This document shows positions 23,814 to 33,511 of a stretch of DNA of 64,000 bases, one piece after another (the first letter of the stretch is position 1; each line of letters starts with the position of its first letter). Below the pieces are notes generated by a model. It did no database searches. It had not been told where the DNA came from and saw nothing but the letters and a program-made list of their open reading frames with translations. Source of the DNA: Streptomyces sp. P9-A4 (GTDB lineage Bacteria; Actinomycetota; Actinomycetes; Streptomycetales; Streptomycetaceae); NCBI RefSeq assembly GCF_036634195.1, contig NZ_JAZIFY010000001.1, positions 4,350,501-4,414,500 of the forward strand. The letters are read 5' to 3'. Made by a program: the position numbers and the translations under genes.

Positions 23814-24317
23814 GTGTCCAGTCCAGTCTCCGGTTCGGTGAACTCTTCCCGTCGTGGCCGTCGCTCCTCCACCATGGTCGGCATGCCGCTCAACGACATG
23901 CCGTGGTGGCGCTGGCGCAGCAACGCGCGCTCGGCGCTGCACATGCTCTCCGATCCCGGGTTCCACGAGACGACCTGGCTGGCCGGCCTGGACGGGTACG
24001 GCGACGTCACCGACGCCGTCTACCGCCTGGTCGAGGACACCTGGCTCGACAACTGGTCCGCCGAGAAGTACGTGGGCTCGATCTTCCGCGACACCGCCGA
24101 GGCCGCCCTCGTCGACGCCGCCGTCCTCCGGGTGCTCCGCATCATGCACCAGGTGGGCCCGGACGCCCCCGTCTCCGCCTACCTCCAGCACCCCGGCTGG
24201 CCCGAGGCCGTACGGGCCGCCCGCGAGGCCCACGTACACCTGGCGCGGGCGGACGGCGAGGACCCCGACACGCCTCCGTGCTCGCTGGACGTGCTGCACC
24301 TCATGACGGGGGCCTGA
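23814..24317 (+). CDS. Conserved hypothetical protein upstream of purU
   Basis: A 167-residue soluble protein that I cannot assign to a named family. The N-terminal 23 residues are basic and Ser-rich; the rest is helical with many aromatic residues (DMPWWRWRSNARSALHMLSDPGFHETTWLAGLDGYGDVTDAVYRLVEDTWL). No catalytic motif is clear. A TACGAT box ends only six bases before the GTG, so the message may be leaderless, consistent with the lack of a good ribosome binding site. purU follows on the same strand after 70 bases. Confidence 0.65.
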   Translation: MSSPVSGSVNSSRRGRRSSTMVGMPLNDMPWWRWRSNARSALHMLSDPGFHETTWLAGLDGYGDVTDAVYRLVEDTWLDNWSAEKYVGSIFRDTAEAALVDAAVLRVLRIMHQVGPDAPVSAYLQHPGWPEAVRAAREAHVHLARADGEDPDTPPCSLDVLHLMTGA

Positions 24318-24387
24318 GCCGTCGGTGAGCCGTTCCGTCTGACGGACGGTGGGCCGTCGGGAGGCCCGGGTGTGGCAGGCTGACGGG

Positions 24388-25239
24388 ATGACCGACCAGT
24401 ACGTCCTCACCCTCTCGTGCCCGGACAAGCAGGGCATCGTGCACGCCGTGTCGAGCTACCTCTTCATCACCGGGTGCAACATCGAGGACAGCCAGCAGTT
24501 CGGAGACCGCGACACCGGACTCTTCTTCATGAGGGTCCACTTCTCGGCCGAGGCCCCCGTGAACGTCGACAAGCTGCGGGCCAGCTTCGCCGCCGTCGGC
24601 GACTCCTTCGTGATGGACTGGCAGATCAACCGCGCCGACGAGCGCATGCGGGTCGTCCTCATGGTGTCGAAGTTCGGCCACTGCCTGAACGACCTGCTGT
24701 TCCGCTCCCGGATCGGCGCGCTGCCGGTGGAGATCGTCGCCGTCGTCTCCAACCACACCGACTTCGAGGCACTCGTCGGTTCGTACGGGCTGCCCTTCCG
24801 GCACATCCCCGTCACCAAGGACACCAAGGCCGGGGCGGAGGCCGAGCTGCTCGACCTGGTCCGCGAGCAGGATGTCGAACTGGTCGTCCTCGCCCGCTAC
24901 ATGCAGGTCCTCTCCGACGACCTCTGCAAGCGGCTCTCCGGGCGGATCATCAACATCCACCACTCCTTCCTCCCCAGCTTCAAGGGCGCCAAGCCCTACC
25001 ACCAGGCGCACGCGCGCGGTGTGAAGCTGATCGGCGCGACCGCCCACTACGTGACGGCCGACCTCGACGAGGGCCCGATCATCGAGCAGGAGGTCGAGCG
25101 CGTCGGCCACGAGGTCACCCCGGACCAGCTGGTCGCGATCGGCCGGGACGTGGAGTGCCAGGCGCTGGCCCGCGCGGTGAAGTGGCACGCGGAGCGCCGC
25201 ATCCTCCTGAACGGCCGCCGCACGGTCGTCTTCGCGTAG
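24388..25239 (+). CDS. purU: Formyltetrahydrofolate deformylase
   Basis: A 283-residue cytosolic enzyme that hydrolyses 10-formyl-THF to formate and THF, balancing one-carbon pools. An ACT domain (residues 5-80, LTLSCPDKQGIVHAVSSYL) precedes the formyltransferase-like hydrolase domain (88-265). The active-site region INIHHSFLPSFKGAKPYHQAH gives Asn189 and His191, and TADLDEGPIIEQ carries the catalytic Asp. Length is normal. The ATG at 24388 starts at the usual family position; a frame open to 24349 adds unrelated residues. Confidence 0.95.
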   Translation: MTDQYVLTLSCPDKQGIVHAVSSYLFITGCNIEDSQQFGDRDTGLFFMRVHFSAEAPVNVDKLRASFAAVGDSFVMDWQINRADERMRVVLMVSKFGHCLNDLLFRSRIGALPVEIVAVVSNHTDFEALVGSYGLPFRHIPVTKDTKAGAEAELLDLVREQDVELVVLARYMQVLSDDLCKRLSGRIINIHHSFLPSFKGAKPYHQAHARGVKLIGATAHYVTADLDEGPIIEQEVERVGHEVTPDQLVAIGRDVECQALARAVKWHAERRILLNGRRTVVFA

Positions 25240-25316
25240 CGAACCGCACCGCCCCGCTCGGGCCGCACCGGACCGCACCTGACCGCACCGCCCCGCTCGG
25301 CCCCCTGGCCGGCTGC

Positions 25317-26576
25317 CTACAGCCGGCTCAGGGAGGCCGCCGCGAAGAGGACGTCCCTGATCGCCTCGCGGTCGCCGTCCTGGCCCGCCGCCGCTTCCTC
25401 CGGCGAGATGTGGCCCGCCACCAGCTGGCAGAACTCCACCCCGTCCATCGCCACCTGAGCCACCGCCCGTTCCGGCGAACCGACCGCCGCCGGGGAGTCC
25501 AGCGCGATGTACCAGTGGCCGCCGCCCGCGCCCTCCACCTCCAGATGGAGCGAGCGGCCCGGCGCGCCCGCCGCGACGAGATGCCGGGCCGGGGCCGCGA
25601 GGCCGGTGCGGCGGCGGCCGGCCAGGGCCGCCGGGAGCAGCCGCGCCGCCAGGTCGATCATGCCGTGCAGATGCGCGCCGCTGGGCGGGGCGTACGGGTA
25701 GGCCACCGCGTTCGCGATGTCGTCCGCGTGCACCCAGCACTCGAAGGCCCGCTCCAGGAGCGAGTCGCGCAGCGGCAGCGCGAAGTCCTTGTAGGTGACG
25801 GTCAGGTCCGCCACGCCCCGGCCCGCGAACGAGACCGTGCGGATCAGGTTGTGGCTCTGCTCCCGCCAGGGACCCCGCAGGGACCGGTTCGCGGGCCGGT
25901 CGAGGCCCGACCAGAGCGCCTCGGTGCGCTCCGTCGGCGACAGCTCGGGCGAGCCCGCGCCCAGCGGGTCGTCGAGTCCGAGCGCCACCCCCACCAGTCC
26001 GTCGACGGCGAGGAGGTGGCCGATGACCCCGGCGACGGTCGCCTTCCGGCGGACGAGCCGGTCCTCCTCGTACCACTTGAGCCGGACCGGGGCGTGCCAC
26101 TCGGACTCGCCGATGTCCCGCAGCAGCGCGTCGAGCCGCGCGGTCTCGGCGTCGTACGGGGTGACCCAGTCGGGGACGGGGATACGGGCCGGGCGGCGGC
26201 CGAGGCAGTTCTCCAGGACCCGGGAGCGCAGCAGCGGGTCGAGGTCCAGGTCGCGGTCCTCGTGGAGCAGCGCCACGGCGTCGCGGAGCCGCAGGGCCTC
26301 GTCGGCGCAGGGCGCGCAGACGGTGAGGTGGTCCTCGACGGCCTGCGTCTCCCCGGCCGAACACGCCGAAAGCGCCCAGGCCCCGAGCAGGGACTTGAGC
26401 ACTCCATGGCTGAGCACGGGGACCTCGGGTTCCGGTTCCGGTGGAGATTCCGGTGGCGGTCCGTCCCCGTACGCCGCCTCCGCCGTCAGGTCCGCGTGGT
26501 CGTCGGCCGCCCGGCGCGGGCCCGGGATCCAGGGGGCGCGTGCGACGTCGTCCGCGTCGTCGTTCGCCCCGGTCAC
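25317..26576 (-). CDS. Zinc anti-sigma protein with maleylpyruvate isomerase-like domain
   Basis: A 419-residue protein, likely anti-sigma factor for the ECF sigma directly upstream. A disordered Pro/Glu stretch (35-55) leads to a zinc anti-sigma motif HLTVCAPC (His83, Cys87, Cys90). A DinB-like mycothiol-dependent maleylpyruvate isomerase domain follows (about 140-300: LLRDIGESEWHAPVRLKWYEEDRLVRRKATVAGVIGHLLAVD), then an SCP2-like tail. There is no membrane helix, so sensing is probably cytosolic and perhaps thiol-linked. The GTG overlaps the sigma stop (GTGA), marking one operon. Confidence 0.83.
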   Translation of the reverse strand: MTGANDDADDVARAPWIPGPRRAADDHADLTAEAAYGDGPPPESPPEPEPEVPVLSHGVLKSLLGAWALSACSAGETQAVEDHLTVCAPCADEALRLRDAVALLHEDRDLDLDPLLRSRVLENCLGRRPARIPVPDWVTPYDAETARLDALLRDIGESEWHAPVRLKWYEEDRLVRRKATVAGVIGHLLAVDGLVGVALGLDDPLGAGSPELSPTERTEALWSGLDRPANRSLRGPWREQSHNLIRTVSFAGRGVADLTVTYKDFALPLRDSLLERAFECWVHADDIANAVAYPYAPPSGAHLHGMIDLAARLLPAALAGRRRTGLAAPARHLVAAGAPGRSLHLEVEGAGGGHWYIALDSPAAVGSPERAVAQVAMDGVEFCQLVAGHISPEEAAAGQDGDREAIRDVLFAAASLSRL

Positions 26577-27154
26577 AGCGCCCGTCCGTAGCCGGGCGGC
26601 GCTCCGCCCTCGGCGGGGCGGGTGTGGGCCGAGGAGAGCAGCTGGAGGCCGAGGCGGAGGCGCCGCCGGGCCTCGTCCTCGGTGACGCCGAGGTCGGCGG
26701 CGGTCTGCCGGTAGTCCCGGCGCTGGAAGTACGCCAGTTCCAGCGCGGCCCGAAGCGGTCTCGGCATGGACGTGACGATGTAGTCGGCGCGGGCGGCGAC
26801 GGTGGCCCGCCGGACCTTCTGTTCCAGTTCCTCGGCGGAGCCGATCCCGGTCTCCGCGTACGCCGTGGCCTCGTTCTGCCGGAGGCGGTGGACGGCCTGC
26901 CGCTGGGTCAGCTTGGCGACCCACGAGCGCAGGTTGCCCTGCTTGGGGTCGTAGGCGTCGGGGTTCTCCCAGATGTAGCCGAAGACCTCGCGGGTGATCT
27001 GGTCGGCGGCGTCGTCGTCGTCGAGGACCCGGTGGGCGAGGCTGTGCACCAGGGCGGCGAACCGGTCGTACAGCTCGCCGAGCGCGGCGGCCTCGCCGCG
27101 CGCCAGCCGCTGCTGCATCCTGCGGTCCCAGCGCGGTGGTGTGTCCATCGCCAT
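26573..27154 (-). CDS. ECF sigma factor
   Basis: A 193-residue extracytoplasmic-function-type RNA polymerase sigma factor. Region 2 is LYDRFAALVHSLAHRVLDDDDAADQITREVFGYIWENPDAYD, with the core-binding and -10 contacts; region 4 is MPRPLRAALELAYFQRRDYRQTAADLGVTEDEARRRLRLGL. It belongs to the SigK-like group paired with zinc anti-sigma proteins. The ATG has GGAGG five bases upstream; a second ATG two codons on is possible. Its stop overlaps the anti-sigma start, so the two are translationally coupled. Confidence 0.9.
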   Translation of the reverse strand: MAMDTPPRWDRRMQQRLARGEAAALGELYDRFAALVHSLAHRVLDDDDAADQITREVFGYIWENPDAYDPKQGNLRSWVAKLTQRQAVHRLRQNEATAYAETGIGSAEELEQKVRRATVAARADYIVTSMPRPLRAALELAYFQRRDYRQTAADLGVTEDEARRRLRLGLQLLSSAHTRPAEGGAPPGYGRAL

Positions 27155-27338
27155 CCGGTCCTCCGCCCCTCCCGCGCATCCCCGTCGGCTTCCCGGTTCT
27201 CCTCCAACGTAGTGGGCCGCGCCGTGAACGCACGCCTGTTTGCCGCAAGTGCGCTCTTGACGCGGGCCCTGATGGTAAGGAAAGCGTCATCCACCGGTCC
27301 GGGGGTTTCGTCCGTTCCCGGCGGGGCAGGCGGCGGGC

Positions 27339-27716
27339 GTGACGACGATCGAGGTCGACGAGGACGAGTACGACTCCTGGACGGTGTTCCAGGTGCGCGG
27401 AGAGATGGACCTGATCACCTCCCCGCGGATACGCAGGAGGGTCCACGACGCCGTGGCGGGTGGCCGCCACGACCTGGTGATCGACCTGTCCGCCGTGCGG
27501 TTCTGCGATTCCAGCGGGGTCGGCGTCCTGATCGCGGCCCGCCGGCTGCTCCGCTCCTGCGGCGGCCGGCTGCGGCTGATCCTCCCGGAGGACCGGGAGG
27601 GCCATGTCGGCCGGGTGCTGGCCGCGCTCGGCGTCCGCCGCCTCTTCGAGGTGTACGAGGACGTGCCGGCGGCGGTCGCCGGGGCGGGCGCCTCGGCGGG
27701 CGCGACCGCGAACTGA
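27339..27716 (+). CDS. STAS-domain anti-sigma factor antagonist
   Basis: A 125-residue single STAS domain like SpoIIAA/RsbV, which when unphosphorylated binds an RsbW-type kinase and frees a sigma factor. The strand WTVFQVRGEMDLITSPRIRRRV and the loop LVIDLSAVRFCDSSGVGVLIAA are diagnostic; Ser58 of DSSG is the expected phosphorylation site. The tail is Ala/Gly-rich. It starts with a GTG behind a weak GGCGGGC. RsbW-like proteins are encoded at 33051 and 55928, but pairing with either is not shown. Confidence 0.88.
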   Translation: MTTIEVDEDEYDSWTVFQVRGEMDLITSPRIRRRVHDAVAGGRHDLVIDLSAVRFCDSSGVGVLIAARRLLRSCGGRLRLILPEDREGHVGRVLAALGVRRLFEVYEDVPAAVAGAGASAGATAN

Positions 27717-27744
27717 CCACCGCCGCCCCCGCCCCCGGCGGCGC

Positions 27745-29253
<1,509 letters not shown>

Positions 29254-29270
29254 GACCGTACTCCTCTTGG

Positions 29271-29285
29271 CTGACGTTCCGTCAG
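29271..29285. promoter_or_regulatory. Catabolic operator 1 (CTGACGTTCCGTCAG)
   Basis: A 15-bp inverted repeat with perfect outer arms, 18 bp before the acyl-CoA synthetase ATG. It is one of eight related sites in the window, seven of them strong and one degenerate. Confidence 0.75.
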
Positions 29286-29347
29286 ATGGTGCGGTGAGCG
29301 TAGAGGCCCGGCGCTTGTCGGTCCAGGGGTGCGGGGCTAGCCTGATC

Positions 29348-29371
29348 CCGTCAGATCTGACGGTCCATCAG
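29348..29371. promoter_or_regulatory. Catabolic operator 2, overlapping palindromes
   Basis: CTGACGGTCCATCAG (29357-29371) lies 29 bp before the amidohydrolase ATG. It overlaps a perfect 16-bp palindrome CCGTCAGATCTGACGG (29348-29363), made of the same half-sites in the opposite order. Confidence 0.75.
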
Positions 29372-29399
29372 AAAACGCCATGAGAGACATGGAGGGGTC

Positions 29400-30608
29400 A
29401 TGACGGAACTGCCCCGCATCATCAGCGTCGACGACCACGTGATCGAGCCCGCCCACCTCTTCGACACCTGGCTCCCGAAGAAGTACCGGGACCGGGGGCC
29501 CCGGCCGCTCACCGCCGGCATCGGGGAGCTCGCCTACGTCGCCGGGAAGTACCAGATCACGATGGACCCCGACGGGCCGCCCACCGACTGGTGGATCTAC
29601 GAGGACCTCAAGTTCCCGTACAAGCGCAACATCGCCGCCGTCGGCTTCGACCGCGACGAGATGACCCTGGAGGGGATCACCCGCGAGGAGATGCGGCGCG
29701 GGTGCTGGGACCCGGTCGCCCGGCTGAAGGACATGGACCTCAACCACGTCGAGGCCTCCCTCTGCTTCCCCACCTTCCCCCGCTTCTGCGGGCAGACCTT
29801 CGCCGAGGCCCACGACAAGGAGGTCGCCCTCGCCTGCGTCCGCGCCTACAACGACTGGATGGTCGAGGAGTGGTGCGGCGGCAGCGGCGGCCGGCTGATC
29901 CCGCTCTGCATCATCCCGCTCTGGGACATCGACCTCGCCGTGGCCGAGATCCGGCGCAACGCCGCCCGGGGCGTCAGGGCCGTCACCTTCTCCGAGATCC
30001 CCACCCACCTCGGACTGCCGTCGATCCACTCCGGCTACTGGGACCCGTTCTTCGCCGTCTGCCAGGAGACCGGGACGGTGGTCAACATGCACATCGGCTC
30101 CAGCAGCCAGATGCCCGCCGCCTCCCCCGACGCCCCGCCCGCCGTCCAGGCCTCGCTGAGCTTCAACAACGCCATGGCCTCGATGATGGACTTCCTCTTC
30201 AGCGGGGTCCTCGTGAAGTTCCCCCGGCTCAAACTCGCCTACAGCGAGGGGCAGATGGGCTGGATCCCGTACGCCCTCGAACGCGCCGACGACGTCTGGG
30301 AGGAGCACCGCGCCTGGGGCGGCGTCCGCGACCTCATCCCCGAGCCGCCGTCCACGTACTACTACCGGCAGATCTTCTGCTGCTTCTTCCGCGACAAGCA
30401 CGGCATCGCCTCGCTCGACGTCGTCGGCCGGGACAACGCCACCTTCGAGACCGACTACCCGCACGTCGACTCGACCTTCCCGCACACCAAGGAGGTCGCC
30501 CTCGACCACGTCCAGGGCCTCGACGACGAGACGGTCTACAAGCTCATGCGCGGCAACGCCATCCGCATGCTCGACCTCGACTTCGACCGAGGCCGGGGCA
30601 CCGTCTGA
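29400..30608 (+). CDS. Amidohydrolase (amidohydrolase_2 family)
   Basis: A 402-residue metal-dependent hydrolase or decarboxylase of the ACMSD/LigW-like amidohydrolase_2 family. The N-terminal metal motif is VDDH (Asp11, Asp12, His13); later come NMHIGSSSQ, YSEGQMGWIPYALERAD and the closing ETDYPHVDSTFP near residues 350-361. This family often decarboxylates or opens ring acids, including CoA-linked routes in actinobacteria. The ATG follows GGAGGGG. It is first in an operon with two acyl-CoA dehydrogenases; its stop overlaps the next start (TGATG). A shared operator upstream ties it to the acyl-CoA regulon. Confidence 0.88.
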   Translation: MTELPRIISVDDHVIEPAHLFDTWLPKKYRDRGPRPLTAGIGELAYVAGKYQITMDPDGPPTDWWIYEDLKFPYKRNIAAVGFDRDEMTLEGITREEMRRGCWDPVARLKDMDLNHVEASLCFPTFPRFCGQTFAEAHDKEVALACVRAYNDWMVEEWCGGSGGRLIPLCIIPLWDIDLAVAEIRRNAARGVRAVTFSEIPTHLGLPSIHSGYWDPFFAVCQETGTVVNMHIGSSSQMPAASPDAPPAVQASLSFNNAMASMMDFLFSGVLVKFPRLKLAYSEGQMGWIPYALERADDVWEEHRAWGGVRDLIPEPPSTYYYRQIFCCFFRDKHGIASLDVVGRDNATFETDYPHVDSTFPHTKEVALDHVQGLDDETVYKLMRGNAIRMLDLDFDRGRGTV

Positions 30609-31744
30609 TGGACCTCTCCTGCACCGACGAGGAGGAGGCCTACCGGGCCGGGCTGCGGGAATGGCTCGCCGCCACCCTCCCGGGCCTCCCCGAACGGCCC
30701 GACCCGCTCGACTGGCCGGGCCGCCGCGCCTACGACTGCGGCTGGCAGCGCAGGCTGTACGACGCCGGATACGCCGACGTCCACTGGGACGCCTCCCCGA
30801 CCCAGCGGCTCATCTTCCTGGAGGAGACCGAACTCGCCGGTGCGCCCTACGTCGGCGCCAACTTCGTCGGGCTCCTCCACGCGGGCCCGACCGTCGCCGC
30901 CGAGGGCACGCCCGAACAGCGCGCCCGCTGGCTGCCGCCCGTCCTGCGCGGCGACGAGGTCTGGTGCCAGGGCTTCAGCGAGCCCGGCGCCGGCTCCGAC
31001 CTCGCCTCGCTCCGCACCCGGGCGGTACGGGACGGGGACGAGTACGTCATCAGCGGCCAGAAGATCTGGACCTCGCACGCCGAGGTCGCCGACTGGTGCG
31101 AACTCCTTGTCCGTACGGACCCGGGGGCGGCCTCCAAGCACAAGGGCATCACCTGGCTCGCGATGCCCATGGACGCCCCCGGCATCACCGTACGGCCGCT
31201 GCGGACCCTCGCCGGGTCGACGGAGTTCGCCGAGGTCTTCCTCGACGAGGTGCGCGTGCCCGTCGGGAACCGGGTCGGCGAGGAGAACGACGGCTGGCGG
31301 GTCACCATGGTCACCCTCTCCTTCGAGCGCGGCACCGCGTTCGTCGGGGAGGTCGTCGCCTGCCGCCGTCTGCTCGGCGAACTCGCCCGCACCGCCCGGA
31401 AGAACGGCACCTGGGACGACCCCGTCCTGCGCCGGAGGCTCGGCAGGCTCTCCGCCGAGTTCCGGGCCCTCTGGCGGATCGTCCAGGCCAACGTCAGCGA
31501 GGCCCAGGCGACGGGCGGGGCCCCCGGGGCGGGCGGCTCCGTCTTCAAACTGCACTACTCCCACGCCCGCCAGGAGCTGTACGAAGCCGCCGCCGCGGTC
31601 CTCGGCCCCGAGGCGCTCGACCTCGGCCGCGACTGGACCCTGGACCGGCTGTCCTCGCTCTCGTACACGATCGCGGCCGGTACCTCCCAGATCCAGCGCA
31701 ACATCGTCGCCGAGCGCATCCTCGGCCTGCCGAAGGGCCGGTGA
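30608..31744 (+). CDS. Acyl-CoA dehydrogenase, subunit 1
   Basis: A 378-residue flavoprotein of the acyl-CoA dehydrogenase family. It has CQGFSEPGAGSDLASL (substrate and FAD loop), SGQKIWTSHAEVADW, the beta-domain TEFAEVFLDEVRVP and the tail YTIAAGTSQIQRNIVAERILGLP. In that tail the usual YEGT glutamate is replaced (AAGT), as seen in heteromeric dehydrogenases of steroid catabolism where the partner supplies the base. The ATG overlaps the amidohydrolase stop. A second, shorter dehydrogenase follows after four bases, so the two probably form one alpha2beta2 enzyme. Confidence 0.9.
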   Translation: MDLSCTDEEEAYRAGLREWLAATLPGLPERPDPLDWPGRRAYDCGWQRRLYDAGYADVHWDASPTQRLIFLEETELAGAPYVGANFVGLLHAGPTVAAEGTPEQRARWLPPVLRGDEVWCQGFSEPGAGSDLASLRTRAVRDGDEYVISGQKIWTSHAEVADWCELLVRTDPGAASKHKGITWLAMPMDAPGITVRPLRTLAGSTEFAEVFLDEVRVPVGNRVGEENDGWRVTMVTLSFERGTAFVGEVVACRRLLGELARTARKNGTWDDPVLRRRLGRLSAEFRALWRIVQANVSEAQATGGAPGAGGSVFKLHYSHARQELYEAAAAVLGPEALDLGRDWTLDRLSSLSYTIAAGTSQIQRNIVAERILGLPKGR

Positions 31745-31748
31745 CCCC

Positions 31749-32639
31749 GTGGACTTCCGACTCACCGAGGACCAGCGGGCCCTCAGCAGGGGCGTACGCG
31801 ACCTCCTCGAAGGCCGCTTCGACCGCGAGGCGCTCCGGGCCGCCGTCGACGCCCCCGCGCTGGACCGGGAGCTGTGGCGGGAACTCGGCGACGCCGGGTT
31901 CTTCGCCCTGCGGCTGCCCGAGGAGGACGGGGGCGTGGGGCTCGGCCTCCCGGAGGCGGTGCTCGTCTTCGAGGAGGCGGGCCGGGCCCTGCTGCCGGGC
32001 CCGCTGGTGGCCACGCACCTCGCGGCCGGTTCCGTGCCGGGCGCGGCGGAGGGCACCGTCGTCGTCACCGAGGCCGACGAGGGGCTGGTCCCCTGGCTGG
32101 ACGAGGCCGACGTGGTGATCGGGGACGCGGGCGGCGCCGTGCCGATGCGGTCGGTGGACCCGCTGACACCGCTCCACCGGGTCCCGGGGGAGCGGGGGCA
32201 CGGAGAGGGCGGGCTCCTCGCGGGTGGGGACGGCCGGCTCGTTGCCGCGCTGCTCCTCGCCGCCGAGCAGGTCGGGAGCGCCGGGTGGGCCACCGAGGCG
32301 GCCGTCGGGTACGCCCGCGAGCGGGAGCAGTTCGGGCAGCCGATCGGGGCCTTCCAGGCCGTCAAGCACCTGTGCGCCGGGATGCTCGTCCGTACCGAAC
32401 TCGCCCGCGCCGCCGTCCGCGCCGCCTCCGTCACCGCCGACCCCGTCGAGATCGCCGGGGCCAAGCTGCTCGCCGACACGGCCGCCGTCGGCAACGCCAG
32501 GGACTGCCTCCAGGTGCTCGGCGGCATGGGCTTCACCTGGGAGGCGGACGTCCATCTGCACCTCAAGCGGGCCTGGGTGCGGGCCGAGCTGCGGCTGCCC
32601 GCCGCGCGGGCGGAGGAGGCGGTGGCGGCCGGACTGTGA
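31749..32639 (+). CDS. Acyl-CoA dehydrogenase, subunit 2 (short)
   Basis: A 296-residue protein, about 80 residues shorter than usual for the family. The N-terminal helical domain (DFRLTEDQRALSRGVRDLLEGRF, FFALRLPEEDGGVGLGLPEAVLVFEEAGRALLPGP) and C-terminal helical domain (YAREREQFGQPIGAFQAVKHLCAGM, LQVLGGMGFTWEADVHLHLKRAWV) are kept, while the middle beta domain is mostly lost. GFTWEADVHLHLKRA is typical of partners in heteromeric dehydrogenases. GTG start, four bases after subunit 1. It likely pairs with subunit 1, which has the FAD loops. Last gene of the operon. Confidence 0.85.
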   Translation: MDFRLTEDQRALSRGVRDLLEGRFDREALRAAVDAPALDRELWRELGDAGFFALRLPEEDGGVGLGLPEAVLVFEEAGRALLPGPLVATHLAAGSVPGAAEGTVVVTEADEGLVPWLDEADVVIGDAGGAVPMRSVDPLTPLHRVPGERGHGEGGLLAGGDGRLVAALLLAAEQVGSAGWATEAAVGYAREREQFGQPIGAFQAVKHLCAGMLVRTELARAAVRAASVTADPVEIAGAKLLADTAAVGNARDCLQVLGGMGFTWEADVHLHLKRAWVRAELRLPAARAEEAVAAGL

Positions 32640-33050
32640 CCCGTCGGTAGCCCTCCGCGTTCGCCGGGTCACGGAATGTCGATACCGGGTTGTGTCCTAC
32701 GGCGCGGCCGTCACGGCCCGGAGTCGCCGTCCGGCTCCGGTACGCTCCGTGGGATGCGAGTGCGTGTTGGCCCGGATCGTCCCGGTGTCGCCCCCGAGGT
32801 GACTCCGGGCCCGGGAATGCGCGCCGCTCGCGCCCCGAGGATGCGCCCCGCGCGCCCCTGTTCGACTCCCCGCAGCGCGCGTCGCACAGTATGGACCACG
32901 CGTACTCCTTCGCGCTGGAATATGCCCGAAGCGCTTGTTGCGGTGACTGTACGTCAACCATGCTGTCTCACAAGGGAATCACGTTCCGTAAGGGCGTCGA
33001 TGGCTGTGAGGCGCGAGGCGATGTGTCCGCCGGTTCGGATGGTGTGAGCG
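32640..33050. other. Intergenic region without a supported gene
   Basis: About 410 bases between the dehydrogenase operon and an RsbW-like gene. Open frames exist on both strands, including a 62-codon minus-strand frame from 32899 with GAAGGAG before it, but none has recognisable protein character. No catabolic operator is present. It probably carries the promoter and leader of the next gene. Confidence 0.5.
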
Positions 33051-33494
33051 GTGCAGGTGCTTCAGGTTCAGTTGGAGGTCGGGCCCGACCCGGCCGAGGT
33101 GAGTCGGGCCCGGAGGTGGGCCCGGTCGAGGCTCGCCGGCTCGGGCATAGGGGAGGACGAGTCGCTGGCGGACACGCTGGTGCTGCTCATCTCCGAGCTC
33201 GTGACCAATGCCGTGGTGCACACCGGCTGCCCGGCCGTGCTCCGGATGCTGTTCGCGGCGGGGGGCGGGGTGCGGGTCGAGGTGGCCGATGCGAGCGACC
33301 GCCCGCCGAAGCCCCGGCACGCCGAGGGTGACGACACCAACGGGCGCGGCCTGGAGCTCGTGGACGGCCTCGCGGACCGGTGGGGCTGGCAGCCCGAGGG
33401 CGTCGGCAAGAGCATCTGGTGCGAGGTGGACCGGTCGGCTCCGGCCGCGCCTTCGCCGGCGGCTTCCCTGCCCCCCGGCCGGGTGCGCTGCTGA
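33051..33494 (+). CDS. RsbW-like ATP-binding regulatory protein
   Basis: A 147-residue HATPase_c protein of the anti-sigma kinase type abundant in streptomycetes. The N-box is LLISELVTNAVVHTG, and a later glycine box is GRGLELVDGLADRWGW; VRVEVADASDRPP sits between. The C-terminal 20 residues are a Pro/Ala tail. It may bind and phosphorylate a STAS antagonist such as the one at 27339, or regulate a developmental target, but that is not visible here. GTG start with a poor ribosome binding site. Convergent with the cyclase gene. Confidence 0.82.
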   Translation: MQVLQVQLEVGPDPAEVSRARRWARSRLAGSGIGEDESLADTLVLLISELVTNAVVHTGCPAVLRMLFAAGGGVRVEVADASDRPPKPRHAEGDDTNGRGLELVDGLADRWGWQPEGVGKSIWCEVDRSAPAAPSPAASLPPGRVRC

Positions 33495-33511
33495 CCCTTC
33501 GTGGCGGCCGT

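Noticed and set aside
25244..25300. 18-bp direct repeat CCGCACCGCCCCGCTCGG after purU (25244 and 25283)
   Set aside because: Two copies in a short GC-rich gap between convergent genes; no pairing or family suggests a function.
32690..33331. 213-codon frame covering the gene-free stretch before the RsbW-like gene
   Set aside because: It continues in another frame through the RsbW-like gene and has low-complexity Arg/Gly content.
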